This document shows, one piece after another, positions 42,601 to 48,722 of a DNA stretch of 64,000 nucleotides. Position numbers and translations under genes: made by a program. The number at the start of each line of letters is the position of its first letter. Positions within the stretch are counted from its first letter, which is position 1. The notes beneath the pieces are model-generated. The model saw only the letters and a program-made list of their open reading frames with translations, had not been told where the DNA came from and made no database searches. Location of the stretch: the NCBI RefSeq assembly GCF_901709675.1, contig NC_051088.1, positions 12,257,693 through 12,321,692 on the forward strand. The letters are read 5' to 3'. The stretch comes from Syngnathus acus. Taxonomy: Eukaryota > Chordata > Actinopteri > Syngnathiformes > Syngnathidae.

Positions 42601-45414
42601 GCGTCATAAATCGCCCCTCTTCTTGGCTGGTAAGGCGTAGTGTGCAGCTGGATGCTGAGTAGTTGCCCTGAGCACTGTAGAAGAGCTTTTTTTTTTTTTT
42701 TTTAGCTTTGCTCAAGTATCCTCTCAGACCACCTACTATGTTCCTCAATAGTAATCCTCCGTAAACCCCAGGATCCTTTGCCCAAAATATTTTATTTCAA
42801 ATCCTCTTAGTTTCCTTCAACAATCAGATCAAAGTGAAAGTCCCTGTTCAAATATTCGATTGAAATTGTGTTTGTCTCTACCCAAAATCTGCAATCTGAT
42901 ACTCTCCACGTCTAACAGATAACACAAACGGTGAGTTTTGAATTCATTGGGGAGTCTTCCTTTCGCTTTCATTTATTTTTTCAGAAAGATTTTTGAGAGG
43001 CATTTTAGGCAGGGATGACATGTTTTGGGGTTCTATTTTTCCATATTGCTTATCAGGTTTGAATCATTGTTAATTATATTTTTAGATTGTGGAGATCAAT
43101 CTATGACCTTTGTTATTTAATGCGTTTCTCTGGAAGCTGTTCCTGAGCCCCACCCCGCCCATCTCCTTTTCTTTCCAGTTTTTGCTGAACTCCTTTTTCC
43201 TGTTTTTCCCTTTGCACGCTCTCTCTGTTCCTAGTGCAGAATTGAGGGGATGACCAGAGCCAGGTAAACCTGCTGAATGCACACAAGCAAATACTCAAAT
43301 ACTGCATCATACCATTTTAGGTGCATCTTCACTTCACCTATATTTCTCTCCATCTACCCACCTTTTTCCTCCTTTCCGCCATTCACTTTTTTATGGGTGC
43401 CTTTCTCTCTGAGGGTTGATTTGAGTTTGCAATTAATAATTGAAAGAAAAAAATGCATCCCCCTTAGTTTGCACATACTCGATACTGTACAACATAAAAT
43501 CACATCAGCAGATAAAAATAAATAAGAGTCACGGCAAGTTAGGTCTTAATACTGAGACATGCTGCTACAAACCCAGCTGTGAGAAGAAATAGTTGAGATG
43601 GGAAGAAACCCAGAAAAAAATAATAAATCAACAACCCAAAGAGATTTCAGGAATTCACAAAGGAAGCATCCACAATTGGTGATGTCATGTTATTGCAAAA
43701 ATATTGAATCTTTCTGGTTCCAGTATTTTTTCACCTAAACATATAGGGGGGGGTGGGGGGGGGGTCACATCTAGTCTTCCTAACGGAGTGTATCGAGTGT
43801 CACATACACTGGCAATGTATTTAATCACTGAAGTCAAATGTAAAAGACATTCAAATAAATTCAGAATTGTGTTTTCCCTCCACAGACCGCTCAACTGCTC
43901 CACTTCCATTTCCTGCACAAAATTCCGGGGATGCTAAGACCATTCGACCATATTCCATCTGCTCTGCCACCATTCCCGAGGACATCTTTTCTTCCCAGCA
44001 TTCTTCATCATTGCTTCCGTTACCCTCCACTCCTCAGAATGCAGAATCACATTTGACAGTTAATTCAAACGGATTGTCCAACAGTCCAAATCTCAAAACA
44101 GAACAAAACATCGAGATGGAGTGCAACCGAGGTCCCCAAAGAGTCTCAAGTACTCAATCATCCTCGGAGCGCAACGAAAGCCAGAGAGAACACCTGCAAG
44201 CTCTTCCGGACCAGACGAACAATCAAGTGAAGTCCGAGCCCATTTTAGAAATTCCTGCAGCAGCGCATGTCGAAATTCCTGCAGCTGTTTCTCAAACAGC
44301 CGAGGCCGACGGAGCAGATAGCAATGTGTCATCACACACACTTGTACGAAGAACAAAAAGCGACGGCCATGTTCGAGCGAGGGCCCAGTCAGTAACACCA
44401 CAAGTATGTACAGATGCAACTCTGAACGACCGTCTTTGGAGCAAGCTCGAGCCGAGTAGCCCTCGCGGCAGCTTGTCCTCGTCCTCCAGCATCTCTTCCA
44501 GCGACACCGTTATTGACTCGCCACTAACCGACCTGGCCAGGAAGAGTACTGCCTTAACAAGCGACCCCCACTGCAACTATCCAGCGCTCACCTCCTTCGA
44601 TTGCCTGCAAGTCAACAGAAGCAAGTCGAACCCAAATCTTCCAGAGATTGAGTATTCCACATCCCCCCTTCTCCAGCAACGTCCGGTATCTCCTGTTGAC
44701 CCGACTAGTAGACTCCCTCAAAGACGGCATACCTGGAACCGGCTCTTCATGGAAGGCCTCAAGCAGTCATCGGCTAGGACCTCATCGGCCAGGACTTCAT
44801 CGGCCAGAACTTCATCAGCCAGGACTTCATCGGCCTCTCCAACCGCATCGCCCGTGTCGCTATCCAAAAGCCTCGGGGATCTCACGTCGGATGATATTAC
44901 TTGTAACTTTGACAGCAAGTACCGCAGCATCAGTCGGAGTTTCATCGTTAGATCAACCAGGGACCATCCTCGAAAGGGCATCCCGGGAAAAGCTCGACCA
45001 AACAGCGACCTGACAGAGCAGCTACGGAAGCTAACTGATGTGGAGCCCCTAAAGGCGAGCGACTTTGAAACAAGAGCCAGCGTACACCAAGACGAATCTG
45101 TAGATGAGCCACAATCCATTCGTAGATCGTCTTCCAGAAGCCAAAGCAGGGTGCGATACATCGCCAATCGAGCCAAGAAGGCCCAGGAAAGGCAAAGGCT
45201 CCAAAGTTTCATTCAAAGCCGCACTGATAACATCAACGGAAGTTGCCCCATTGAGGAGCGGGGCAACCCTGAAGGGGCATGTTGCATAGCAAGGAGCCCC
45301 TGTGCCAGCCCAAACATGGTCAGTCTGCCCACGTCTTTCGGCAGACACTTGCCTGCCTCCCCTGAAAACAGTGAGGTCTTTTTAAACTTGGACTTTCGTG
45401 ACTGGATTCCTTAA
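9645..45414 (+). CDS. plch2: Phospholipase C eta-2 gene (whole coding span, 22 coding exons)
   Basis: The enzyme hydrolyses PIP2 to IP3 and diacylglycerol at the membrane; eta-class PLCs are neuronal and very calcium-sensitive (family knowledge). Joined exons give about 1841 aa from the 21482 start: PH about 77-195, EF-hands about 205-300, X box about 345-500, acidic linker 505-652, Y box about 655-775, C2 about 790-915, then a Ser-rich tail. In the X box, His376, Glu406, Asp408, His421 and Glu455 match PLC-delta1 His311, Glu341, Asp343, His356 and Glu390 at a constant offset of 65. The first EF loop, D217 to E228, is complete. PLCH2 rather than PLCH1 is indicated by GSTKAK-region identity, SLDSHAA and [11 protein letters not shown] after C2, and [12 protein letters not shown] followed by AQERQ near the end. 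All exon phases agree. The tail makes it longer than mammalian PLCH2 (about 1416 aa). Which teleost duplicate (a or b) it is cannot be told. Confidence 0.93.
10950..11192 (-). mobile_element. tRNA-like SINE fragment
   Basis: Read on the minus strand, about 11120-11185 has a tRNA-like head with a B-box-like GGTTCGAAACC and an A-box-like segment (TGGCTATGTGGTTGAG). The remainder (GTGGGCACAACAAAC, CACCAGGGGAGC) resembles the body of a fish repeat family. No intact tRNA cloverleaf is claimed. Confidence 0.45.
11977..12046. mobile_element. Terminal fragment of a DNA transposon
   Basis: ATCCGCGATGTAGTGAAGCC to GCGAGGGATCACTGTAT matches a terminus repeatedly seen in vertebrate genomes (reverse: ATACAGTGATCCCTCGC). 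Only one end is present. Confidence 0.45.
13347..13651. mobile_element. MITE with TACCGTATTTTCC termini
   Basis: About 305 bp bounded by 24-bp inverted repeats TACCGTATTTTCCGCACT.. and ..AAAATACGGTA, with one mismatch. A TA on each side suits Tc1/mariner-type insertion. It contains a near-exact internal duplication (GGACAAAGTTTTAAAATGGG twice) and a piece of hAT-like MITE (GTGTCCAAAGTCCGGCCCGC). Non-coding. Confidence 0.75.
13921..14085 (-). mobile_element. L2-like retroposon fragment
   Basis: ACACCTACTG, GGGCAATT, GAATGTGGGAGGAAGC, GAAAACCCACGC and GCACACAGAAAGG lie in the order typical of fish L2-type 3' regions read in reverse. Diverged. Confidence 0.55.
14447..14615 (-). mobile_element. 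L2-like retroposon 3' end
   Basis: CTATCCATTTTCTGTACTGC then CTTGTCCTCATTCGGGTGA, a TATCCGAGCTGACTTTGGG block and CATGCATGTTTTTTGGAATG. This is the reverse of the fish L2-type tail, diverged and internally shortened. Confidence 0.65.
18372..18480 (+). mobile_element. L2-like retroposon fragment
   Basis: GTGGAGTTTGCATGTTCTCG, CTTCCTCCCATTGTCC and GTGGACGTGAGAGTGAA follow the order of the same family in the forward sense. Diverged. Confidence 0.55.
21482..21710 (+). CDS. plch2: plch2 alternative first coding exon (PLCH2-type N-terminus)
   Basis: It encodes 76 residues ending in [19 protein letters not shown], then a phase-1 donor (CATGG|GTAAGA). The last 20 residues resemble the start of mammalian PLCH2 (LLWVGGSVVLSSEWQLGPL) just before VERCM. 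The next exon supplies VEKCM. ATG 21482 is the first in-frame start after a TGA 12 nt upstream; internal Met15, Met19 and Met20 are other possible starts. The segment is mildly hydrophobic, but I see no clear signal peptide. It is an alternative to the exon at 9645-9687. Confidence 0.75.
22042..22258 (+). mobile_element. hAT-like MITE, truncated copy
   Basis: Begins CACAGGTGTCAAACTCAAGG and follows the reverse complement of the 5021-5334 copy closely for about 215 bp, then breaks at GTAGCTTTTACT. The far end is missing, and a perfect palindrome starts at the break. Confidence 0.75.
22259..22319. repeat. Perfect 29-bp-arm palindrome
   Basis: Two exact 29-nt arms (22259-22287 and 22291-22319) around a 3-nt spacer AAT. 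The arms contain GTTGCATGTAACATGCTGTA. The palindrome sits directly at the breakpoint of the truncated MITE. Confidence 0.9.
24365..24511 (+). CDS. plch2: plch2 exon 2, start of PH domain
   Basis: The exon follows a CCCCCAG acceptor and ends at AAGA|GTGAGT. It encodes [19 protein letters not shown] and the PH strands with [23 protein letters not shown]. This is almost identical to mammalian PLCH2. Phase is 1 on both sides. Confidence 0.95.
24809..24926. repeat. CTCA microsatellite
   Basis: About 29 copies of a CTCA tetranucleotide without interruption, in plch2 intron 2 downstream of exon 2. Confidence 0.97.
25681..25924 (+). CDS. plch2: plch2 exon 3, rest of PH domain
   Basis: The acceptor is TGCACCAG. 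The exon encodes [20 protein letters not shown] through [20 protein letters not shown] and completes the PH domain. No GT donor gives the expected continuation. Instead the exon ends at GACCA before ATATCCTTT, a U12-type AT-AC donor, and the split Gln codon is completed by the G at 26034. Confidence 0.93.
25925..26033 (+). other. plch2: U12-type AT-AC intron of plch2
   Basis: The 109-nt intron starts with ATATCCTTT and ends with AC. A branch-site-like TTCTTTAAC at 26010-26018 lies about 16 nt before the end. All three match the minor-spliceosome consensus (ATATCCTT; TTCCTTRAY; AC), and the splice restores the conserved junction RTRDQWLKQTF. PLC genes are a family in which U12 introns have been reported. 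Confidence 0.9.
26034..26163 (+). CDS. plch2: plch2 exon 4, first EF-hand
   Basis: Encodes (Q)[18 protein letters not shown] onward, with a complete 12-residue EF loop starting at D217 and ending at E228, then [18 protein letters not shown]. The upstream boundary is the AC of the U12 intron and the downstream donor is AAG|GTACGG in phase 0. Confidence 0.94.
26324..26400. mobile_element. Deleted hAT-like MITE remnant
   Basis: CAGTGTCAAATACAAGGCCC at one end and ATGAATTTGACACCCCTG at the other, only 77 bp apart: an internally deleted copy of the GTGTCAAACTCA-type MITE. Confidence 0.6.
27786..27860. mobile_element. Fragment of a fish SINE-like repeat
   Basis: GAGGTGCTGGGGGCAATACC and TTGCTCAAGGGCATCTTGAC match a block common in fish tRNA-related repeats. 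No ends visible. Confidence 0.35.
28823..28993 (+). CDS. plch2: plch2 exon 5, second EF-hand lobe
   Basis: The acceptor is TTTTGTGCAG. It encodes [17 protein letters not shown] then [20 protein letters not shown] and FLEIEQK. Phase 0 to phase 0 with donor AAG|GTACTC. It is a near match to mammalian PLCH2. Confidence 0.95.
30298..30391 (+). CDS. plch2: plch2 exon 6, EF-hand to X-box connector
   Basis: The acceptor is CTTTATAG. It encodes [20 protein letters not shown] and [11 protein letters not shown], matching the PLC-eta connector (IIEQFEPC..ENKSKGLLGIDG). The donor GATG|GTGAGA is in phase 1. Confidence 0.93.
30847..31050 (+). CDS. plch2: plch2 exon 7, catalytic X box with first His
   Basis: Encodes [16 protein letters not shown], then [19 protein letters not shown] and AGCRCVE. 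His376 in SSHNTY is the catalytic histidine equivalent to PLC-delta1 His311; the terminal Glu406 is a calcium ligand. The acceptor is CTTTCAG and the donor is GAGG|GTACTT, phase 1. Confidence 0.96.
31668..31788 (+). CDS. plch2: plch2 exon 8, X box with second His
   Basis: Encodes [19 protein letters not shown] and [20 protein letters not shown]. It contains Asp408 and His421 of the active site. The best donor is AATGA|GTATGT, leaving two bases. Joined to the next exon this gives KNDFPVILS, where mammals have KNE(Y/F)PVILS, so a conserved Glu becomes Asp at the junction. Confidence 0.93.
33075..33413. mobile_element. hAT-like MITE (second family)
   Basis: Starts CAGGGATTATCAACTGGTGG and ends CCAGTTGAAAACTCCTG, imperfect inverted ends about 339 bp apart. 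Flanks TTATAGAG and TTTTAGAC are compatible with a decayed 8-bp duplication. Non-coding. Confidence 0.6.
34013..34184 (+). CDS. plch2: plch2 exon 9, end of X box
   Basis: The acceptor is TTCTACCAG. It encodes [34 protein letters not shown] and LKGKILVK. Glu455 in IENHC matches catalytic Glu390 of PLC-delta1. The donor is AAA|GTAAGT, phase 0. Confidence 0.95.
35351..35458 (+). CDS. plch2: plch2 exon 10, acidic X-Y linker
   Basis: Encodes [20 protein letters not shown] followed by [16 protein letters not shown]. In PLCs the acidic X-Y linker autoinhibits the active site until it is pushed away by the membrane (family knowledge). The acceptor is TTGGTCAG and the donor is GAC|GTATGT, phase 0. 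Confidence 0.95.
35940..36092 (+). CDS. plch2: plch2 exon 11, X-Y linker
   Basis: Encodes [40 protein letters not shown] and GQLNETDSK, homologous to the PLCH2 linker (KESKIRDCEDPN). The acceptor is TCCTGCAG and the donor is AAG|GTACGT, phase 0. Confidence 0.94.
36674..36757 (+). CDS. plch2: plch2 exon 12, variable linker
   Basis: Encodes [20 protein letters not shown] and MENFSKRK. The last part resembles SFSKRKKK of mammalian PLCH2, while the rest is not conserved. The acceptor is TTTAACAG and the donor is AAG|GTTTGT (weak), phase 0 on both sides, so it could be skipped without a frameshift. Confidence 0.82.
36903..37003 (+). CDS. plch2: plch2 exon 13, Ser/Asp-rich linker
   Basis: Starts after CCACAACAG with [20 protein letters not shown] and ends SRAPLHHN plus two bases before GTAACA. 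It fits the KKGSKLKKAASVEEGDE region of mammalian PLCH2. Low-complexity, phosphosite-like content. Confidence 0.83.
37078..37166 (+). CDS. plch2: plch2 exon 14, start of Y box
   Basis: Encodes [20 protein letters not shown] then [25 protein letters not shown] is the conserved start of the Y box. The acceptor is TTTCCAG and the donor is CAAG|GTGCTT, phase 1. The following 75-nt intron is open in the same frame. Confidence 0.95.
37242..37424 (+). CDS. plch2: plch2 exon 15, Y box core
   Basis: Encodes [32 protein letters not shown] and [11 protein letters not shown]. This is the substrate-binding Y-box core ([20 protein letters not shown]). The acceptor is AATGGTAG and the donor is CTTG|GTATGC, phase 1. 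Confidence 0.96.
37719..37826 (+). CDS. plch2: plch2 exon 16, end of Y box
   Basis: Encodes [20 protein letters not shown] and [15 protein letters not shown], the end of the barrel and the link to C2. The acceptor is CATTACAG and the donor is GAAG|GTGAGC, phase 1. Confidence 0.96.
37968..38092 (+). CDS. plch2: plch2 exon 17, start of C2 domain
   Basis: Encodes [20 protein letters not shown] then [20 protein letters not shown]. It carries the first C2 strands. The acceptor is ACATTTCAG and the donor is GAG|GTACTT, phase 0. Confidence 0.96.
38158..38242 (+). CDS. plch2: plch2 exon 18, C2 domain
   Basis: Encodes [20 protein letters not shown] and QTRVVDDN, almost identical to mammalian PLCH2. 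The acceptor is GTGTCAG and the donor is AACG|GTGAGT, phase 1. Confidence 0.96.
38901..39047 (+). CDS. plch2: plch2 exon 19, C2 domain
   Basis: Encodes [40 protein letters not shown] and TIAFNSMMP, with the C2 WDHDP loop. The acceptor is CTCCTGCAG and the donor is CCAG|GTCAGA, phase 1. Confidence 0.96.
39169..39248 (+). CDS. plch2: plch2 exon 20, end of C2 domain
   Basis: Encodes [20 protein letters not shown] and VHDITGK, the last C2 strands. The acceptor is TTGATAG and the donor is AAG|GTAGGT, phase 0. Reading through the donor would add about 20 codons before a stop near 39312. Downstream it can join the cassette at 39743 or the tail exon at 41408. Confidence 0.95.
39743..39826 (+). CDS. 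plch2: plch2 alternative exon after C2 (WSPL exon)
   Basis: After the acceptor AATTCCAG the frame left by exon 20 reads [20 protein letters not shown] and then LPLKAQ. Mammalian PLCH1 has at the same place an insert beginning WSPL and containing HFLGATK. With the possible donor CTCAG|GTGTAG (39821) the exon is 78 nt, in frame, and joins exon 21. Without that splice it ends at TAG 39824-39826 and makes a protein that stops after C2. The donor is unusual, so which use is real is undecided. Confidence 0.6.
   Translation, partial: WSPLLPNDTFRSRTFLGTLKLPLKAQV
41408..42629 (+). CDS. plch2: plch2 exon 21, first large tail exon
   Basis: Begins [20 protein letters not shown] then DSHAA and [13 protein letters not shown], matching the PLCH2 tail. 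It stays open for 407 codons and ends in [19 protein letters not shown] and SPLFLA, a helical, coding-like segment. The donor GCTG|GTAAGG at 42630 is in phase 1, as is a second strong donor inside it, AAAG|GTAAGA at 41781. Ignoring both donors gives a stop at 42638-42640 (ending FLAGKA). All three choices fit the next exon or end cleanly. Confidence 0.88.
43886..45414 (+). CDS. plch2: plch2 exon 22, last coding exon
   Basis: Starts after CCTCCACAG in phase 1 (reading [15 protein letters not shown]) and encodes about 509 tail residues. Conserved islands with PLCH1/2 are [65 protein letters not shown] and ERGNPEGAC. The rest is disordered and Ser-rich. The stop TAA is at 45412-45414. The last residues (DFRDWIP) do not carry the LRL ending of mammalian PLCH1/2. 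Confidence 0.94.
44767..44835 (+). repeat. plch2: Coding 15-bp minisatellite in the plch2 tail
   Basis: Four 15-nt copies encoding SSART in tandem, plus a partial fifth, lie in frame in exon 22. Copies differ only at a few bases. The unit is a multiple of three, so copy number can change without breaking the frame. Confidence 0.9.
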
Positions 45415-46385
45415 AATTCACGAGCGTGACACACTAAGAGCGATCGGATCGACTTTTATTTATTTTAGTTCAGAGAAGCTAGCTTAGTTCATCAAATGTG
45501 GATTCAGAAACATTGTCCTGACATGAGGAAATATATTTCTCTTCTCAAAGCAAAATATTAGAGAGCCCTGGAAATCGGCACTAAATGATAGAAATATTGC
45601 AGTTAGTGAAAATTGACTTTTTTTTTTTTTTCTTTTTTTTTAAATGGCTCTTTATGATCAAATCTTCTGTTTTATGTATTTTAGGAGTTCAAACATTTGT
45701 TAGCAATATGTAAAGTTGAGCTTATTTCTTCTAATCTTTAAACCCAGATATATATACTCTGAATTTTACAAACACACCGATGAAATTCTCATCTGCATTC
45801 TTTGTAGCCCATCCATCAAGCAATATCACAAGAGTGATGGCTTTGTTATCATAATGTGCAGTTTGATGCTAAATGATGAGCTAATGTCTTAGCTGCTGAC
45901 AAAAATGAACTCTGTTCATAACTATTTGAAATGCAAGGTCTAAGATTTCATTTTTACAACTAGTTTGTGTCGTGCTTTATCGTAATGCAAGCAGGCTGCC
46001 AATTTTCAGCTGATGATTTTGACCTGTAGCATGTCACACCACTGAGAGAACTCCTCCTTTTTAGGCCCCTTTTAGGTGACTGCATGTGTTATATGCACTG
46101 TTTTGTTTAACCCACAGCTGGGCTTTATTTTACTAAGATTTTTTCTATATCGAGATGTTTAATGTTCCAAACTTTTTGTAGGACACTTTATTGGTGTTCG
46201 CTAAGAGAATCGCATTGTAATTTGTCCTTCTCCATATGTAGTCCATGCTACAAAAACAAAGCACGTTTATTTGTTGGCCTGCTGTATGGTTTGTACTGAC
46301 ATGCCAGTTATTTGTGCAAACATTTTAGGGACAAGATTTAATTTAACAGTGTGTAATTAAATTAATAAATTCTAAAAATATTATT
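45415..46385 (+). other. plch2: plch2 3' untranslated region
   Basis: AT-rich sequence after the stop with several T tracts. The best poly(A) signal is AATAAA at 46364-46369, followed by a T-rich tract at about 46396-46410. The end is inferred, as no transcript can be seen. Confidence 0.6.
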
Positions 46386-46840
46386 TAAGGTTTCATTCTT
46401 TTTTTTTTTCCTTCCCCGAGGGGTTAATTGCAAAGCAAAATGGTTAATTGTTTAATATTTTTGTCTTTGTTGGAAAAAAAAGAAAAAAGGGCGTCACTTC
46501 ATCGAAGAAATTCAGCTGCCATTTTTTGTTTTATGGATGTTGAGCTATTGTTATTGTACTGAGCAGCCACACTGTAAAAAAATCAACATAATTAGTATTT
46601 TGGGGGATTTAATACAGTCATTTAAGTTGTAACAACATCAAAATATAAAGTATGTATTGGCATTCAAGGGCATGATTTTAGCACAACAAAAGCAAGCAAA
46701 CTATTGCTGAGCTGTTTCTACAAAAACAAAAATGCTGGAATGCCAAAATTTCACATTACAAAATTGTATTTTTTTAGTTCAATTCCCCAGCTTCAAATTT
46801 TATTGTTGCCTTGAAATTTTGAGTACATCCTTTTCTTTTC

Positions 46841-46907
<67 letters not shown>

Positions 46908-48440
46908 TTGCGGTGTTAAAATGTTGATATGTCACATGATTTGGCAAGTAAAACTTGTGCTATTTGTGACTTTAAAAGGTTTTGGTGGCATTGTGGACCT
47001 GCTGGAGCATTCCATTTCAGAGGTTCCATTTAATTTGAGCCTTACCTAAAGTGACGTGTTGACGGATTTGACCTGGTATTTGGCGAGTGTGCTTTCTGCT
47101 CTAATGAGCAACTCTATTTTGGTGTGTTTAACAGCATTCAACTTTGGCAGGAACCCACCAGACCCCCGACCGAACTGGAGATGTTATTTATCTTGTTTTT
47201 TTTTCCAGGCTGCCCAATGTAGATCAAACCTGAACAACTAAACTGTCATGATTACACAATTCCTGAAAGTTAGAAGAGCTCTGTTGGAAATCTTTTGAAA
47301 ATGCAACCAGACACGGTAGTATGTTTACAAATCAATCCAAAGAGTTCTTTGACAAACTTCGAACCTTACAATCCAGTAAGGCATGGAGCAACTTGACGCT
47401 TTCTCACGACACTGATTCTTCAAAGCTCCCATCCATTGTCACTTTTGTGCTTTCCAAAGCTGACGGCCTCCTCTGGCTCGCTGTCACATTCTGCCCGGGC
47501 CTCTTCTTCAGCGCTGAGAGACTTTGTGAAGCGCAACACGCTTGTTTTAGCGCCGCAGAGTCCATTCCAGCCAGCAGAGAAATACAAAAGACAGCTTCAT
47601 TAGGATTCTTAGACAATCCCAGGACACTCTTTTAAGGATGTATTTATTTAGACCGCTTGGTGTGACTTTTTCTCTCATTTGAAGCCTCCTCTACTGTTCA
47701 GCGCTCCGAACAGAACGTTTTGTCTCAAAACGCCGACCCCTCCTCCCTGATGAAATAACGACTTATTTTTTCACACTCTAGCAACTTGTTGGACGATGCC
47801 AAAACCCACAGCAAAAACAAGATAGCTTTCATGGGACATGAAAAGACAACTTCACGGGCTTAAAACAAAAATCAGGATTACACTCTTGAAACGTCACCTC
47901 GTTTTCCCCCCTCACTGCAGATTCTTTGTCAGGAGTCATGGAGAATTGTGGCCACTAAATATTTGAGGATACAACTCTTGTTCAATTTATGTTCAGAAGG
48001 GATTGAATGAGAAAATAATTATAATGCCCATTAAAGTTAAAAATTTGGGACACTTTTTTTTCTGCCAAAATGAAAACATCAATTTAGCCAGACACATGAA
48101 ACACTATATTTTCTCAGGGGATGTACAAATACAAAACAAATGACCCACAAATCTCTGATATTCTGAATATTCTTTTAGGATTTAATCCTTTTACATAACA
48201 CATTTTTAATGAAAATAATTTTCTTAATACATATTAAACCATGAGATGGATCAGTGGTTGGCAGGAATGGTATCAGATTTAAAAAAAAAGATTTTTTATT
48301 CTTTATTTTGTCAATCCTCCAAAAAAAAAAAAAATTGCTTCCCACTTCTGCATAATCCTGTTTGTATACAAGACATCGACAGCACTTCTTTTCAACCTCT
48401 GTCTCAACAAAGAAGTTTGAGGTTTTCCCCCGTTTAGGCC
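46386..48440. other. Intergenic region between plch2 and the receptor gene
   Basis: No supported exon. It contains an ATT run and a TA run (about 46847-46904) and several A and T tracts. The CACTGTAAAAAAAT stretch at about 46569 resembles a common fish transposon end, but no partner end was found. Confidence 0.5.
46847..46904. repeat. ATT and TA microsatellites
   Basis: An ATT trinucleotide run passes directly into an uninterrupted TA run. Confidence 0.9.
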
Positions 48441-48646
48441 CTCCCTCTGTCCCCCGCATTTAAACTCGCCCACAACCTTCTGCTGCGCACAACCACTTGC
48501 AACATTTGTTGACAATTTCTTTGAATTTTTGTTGATGTCTTCTTGTTTTTATATCCGCACTTCGTAGGTGAGTATAAAATTAATTAGCTCTTTTTTTTCA
48601 GGCATGTTAACAGTCGTGTTGAAATCCATGCAAGTGTGATTTTCAG
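48441..48646 (+). promoter_or_regulatory. Candidate promoter and non-coding first exon of the receptor gene
   Basis: A possible 5' UTR exon ends at CGTAG|GTGAGT (donor at 48568), and a TTTTCAG acceptor ends at 48646, 12 nt before the ATG. The short intron would be about 79 nt. Both signals are good, but the exon start is not visible. Confidence 0.35.
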
Positions 48647-48658
48647 GCTTTCGGAAGA

Positions 48659-48722
48659 ATGAAAGGCTACATAGCTGTCATCTTCAGTGTGGCAGCACTG
48701 AGTAGATATGCATTCGCTGCAG
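48659..48722 (+). CDS. Receptor exon 1, signal peptide
   Basis: Encodes MKGYIAVIFSVAALSRYAFA plus one residue and ends GCAG|GTAAGA in phase 1. The hydrophobic core with a small-residue AFAA end is a typical signal peptide. Joining to exon 2 gives AAGTKELSITTIK, the start of the S1 lobe. Confidence 0.82.

Noticed and set aside
44093-45348. Several long minus-strand frames opposite plch2 exon 22
   Set aside because: Shadows of the real coding frame, which has family homology.
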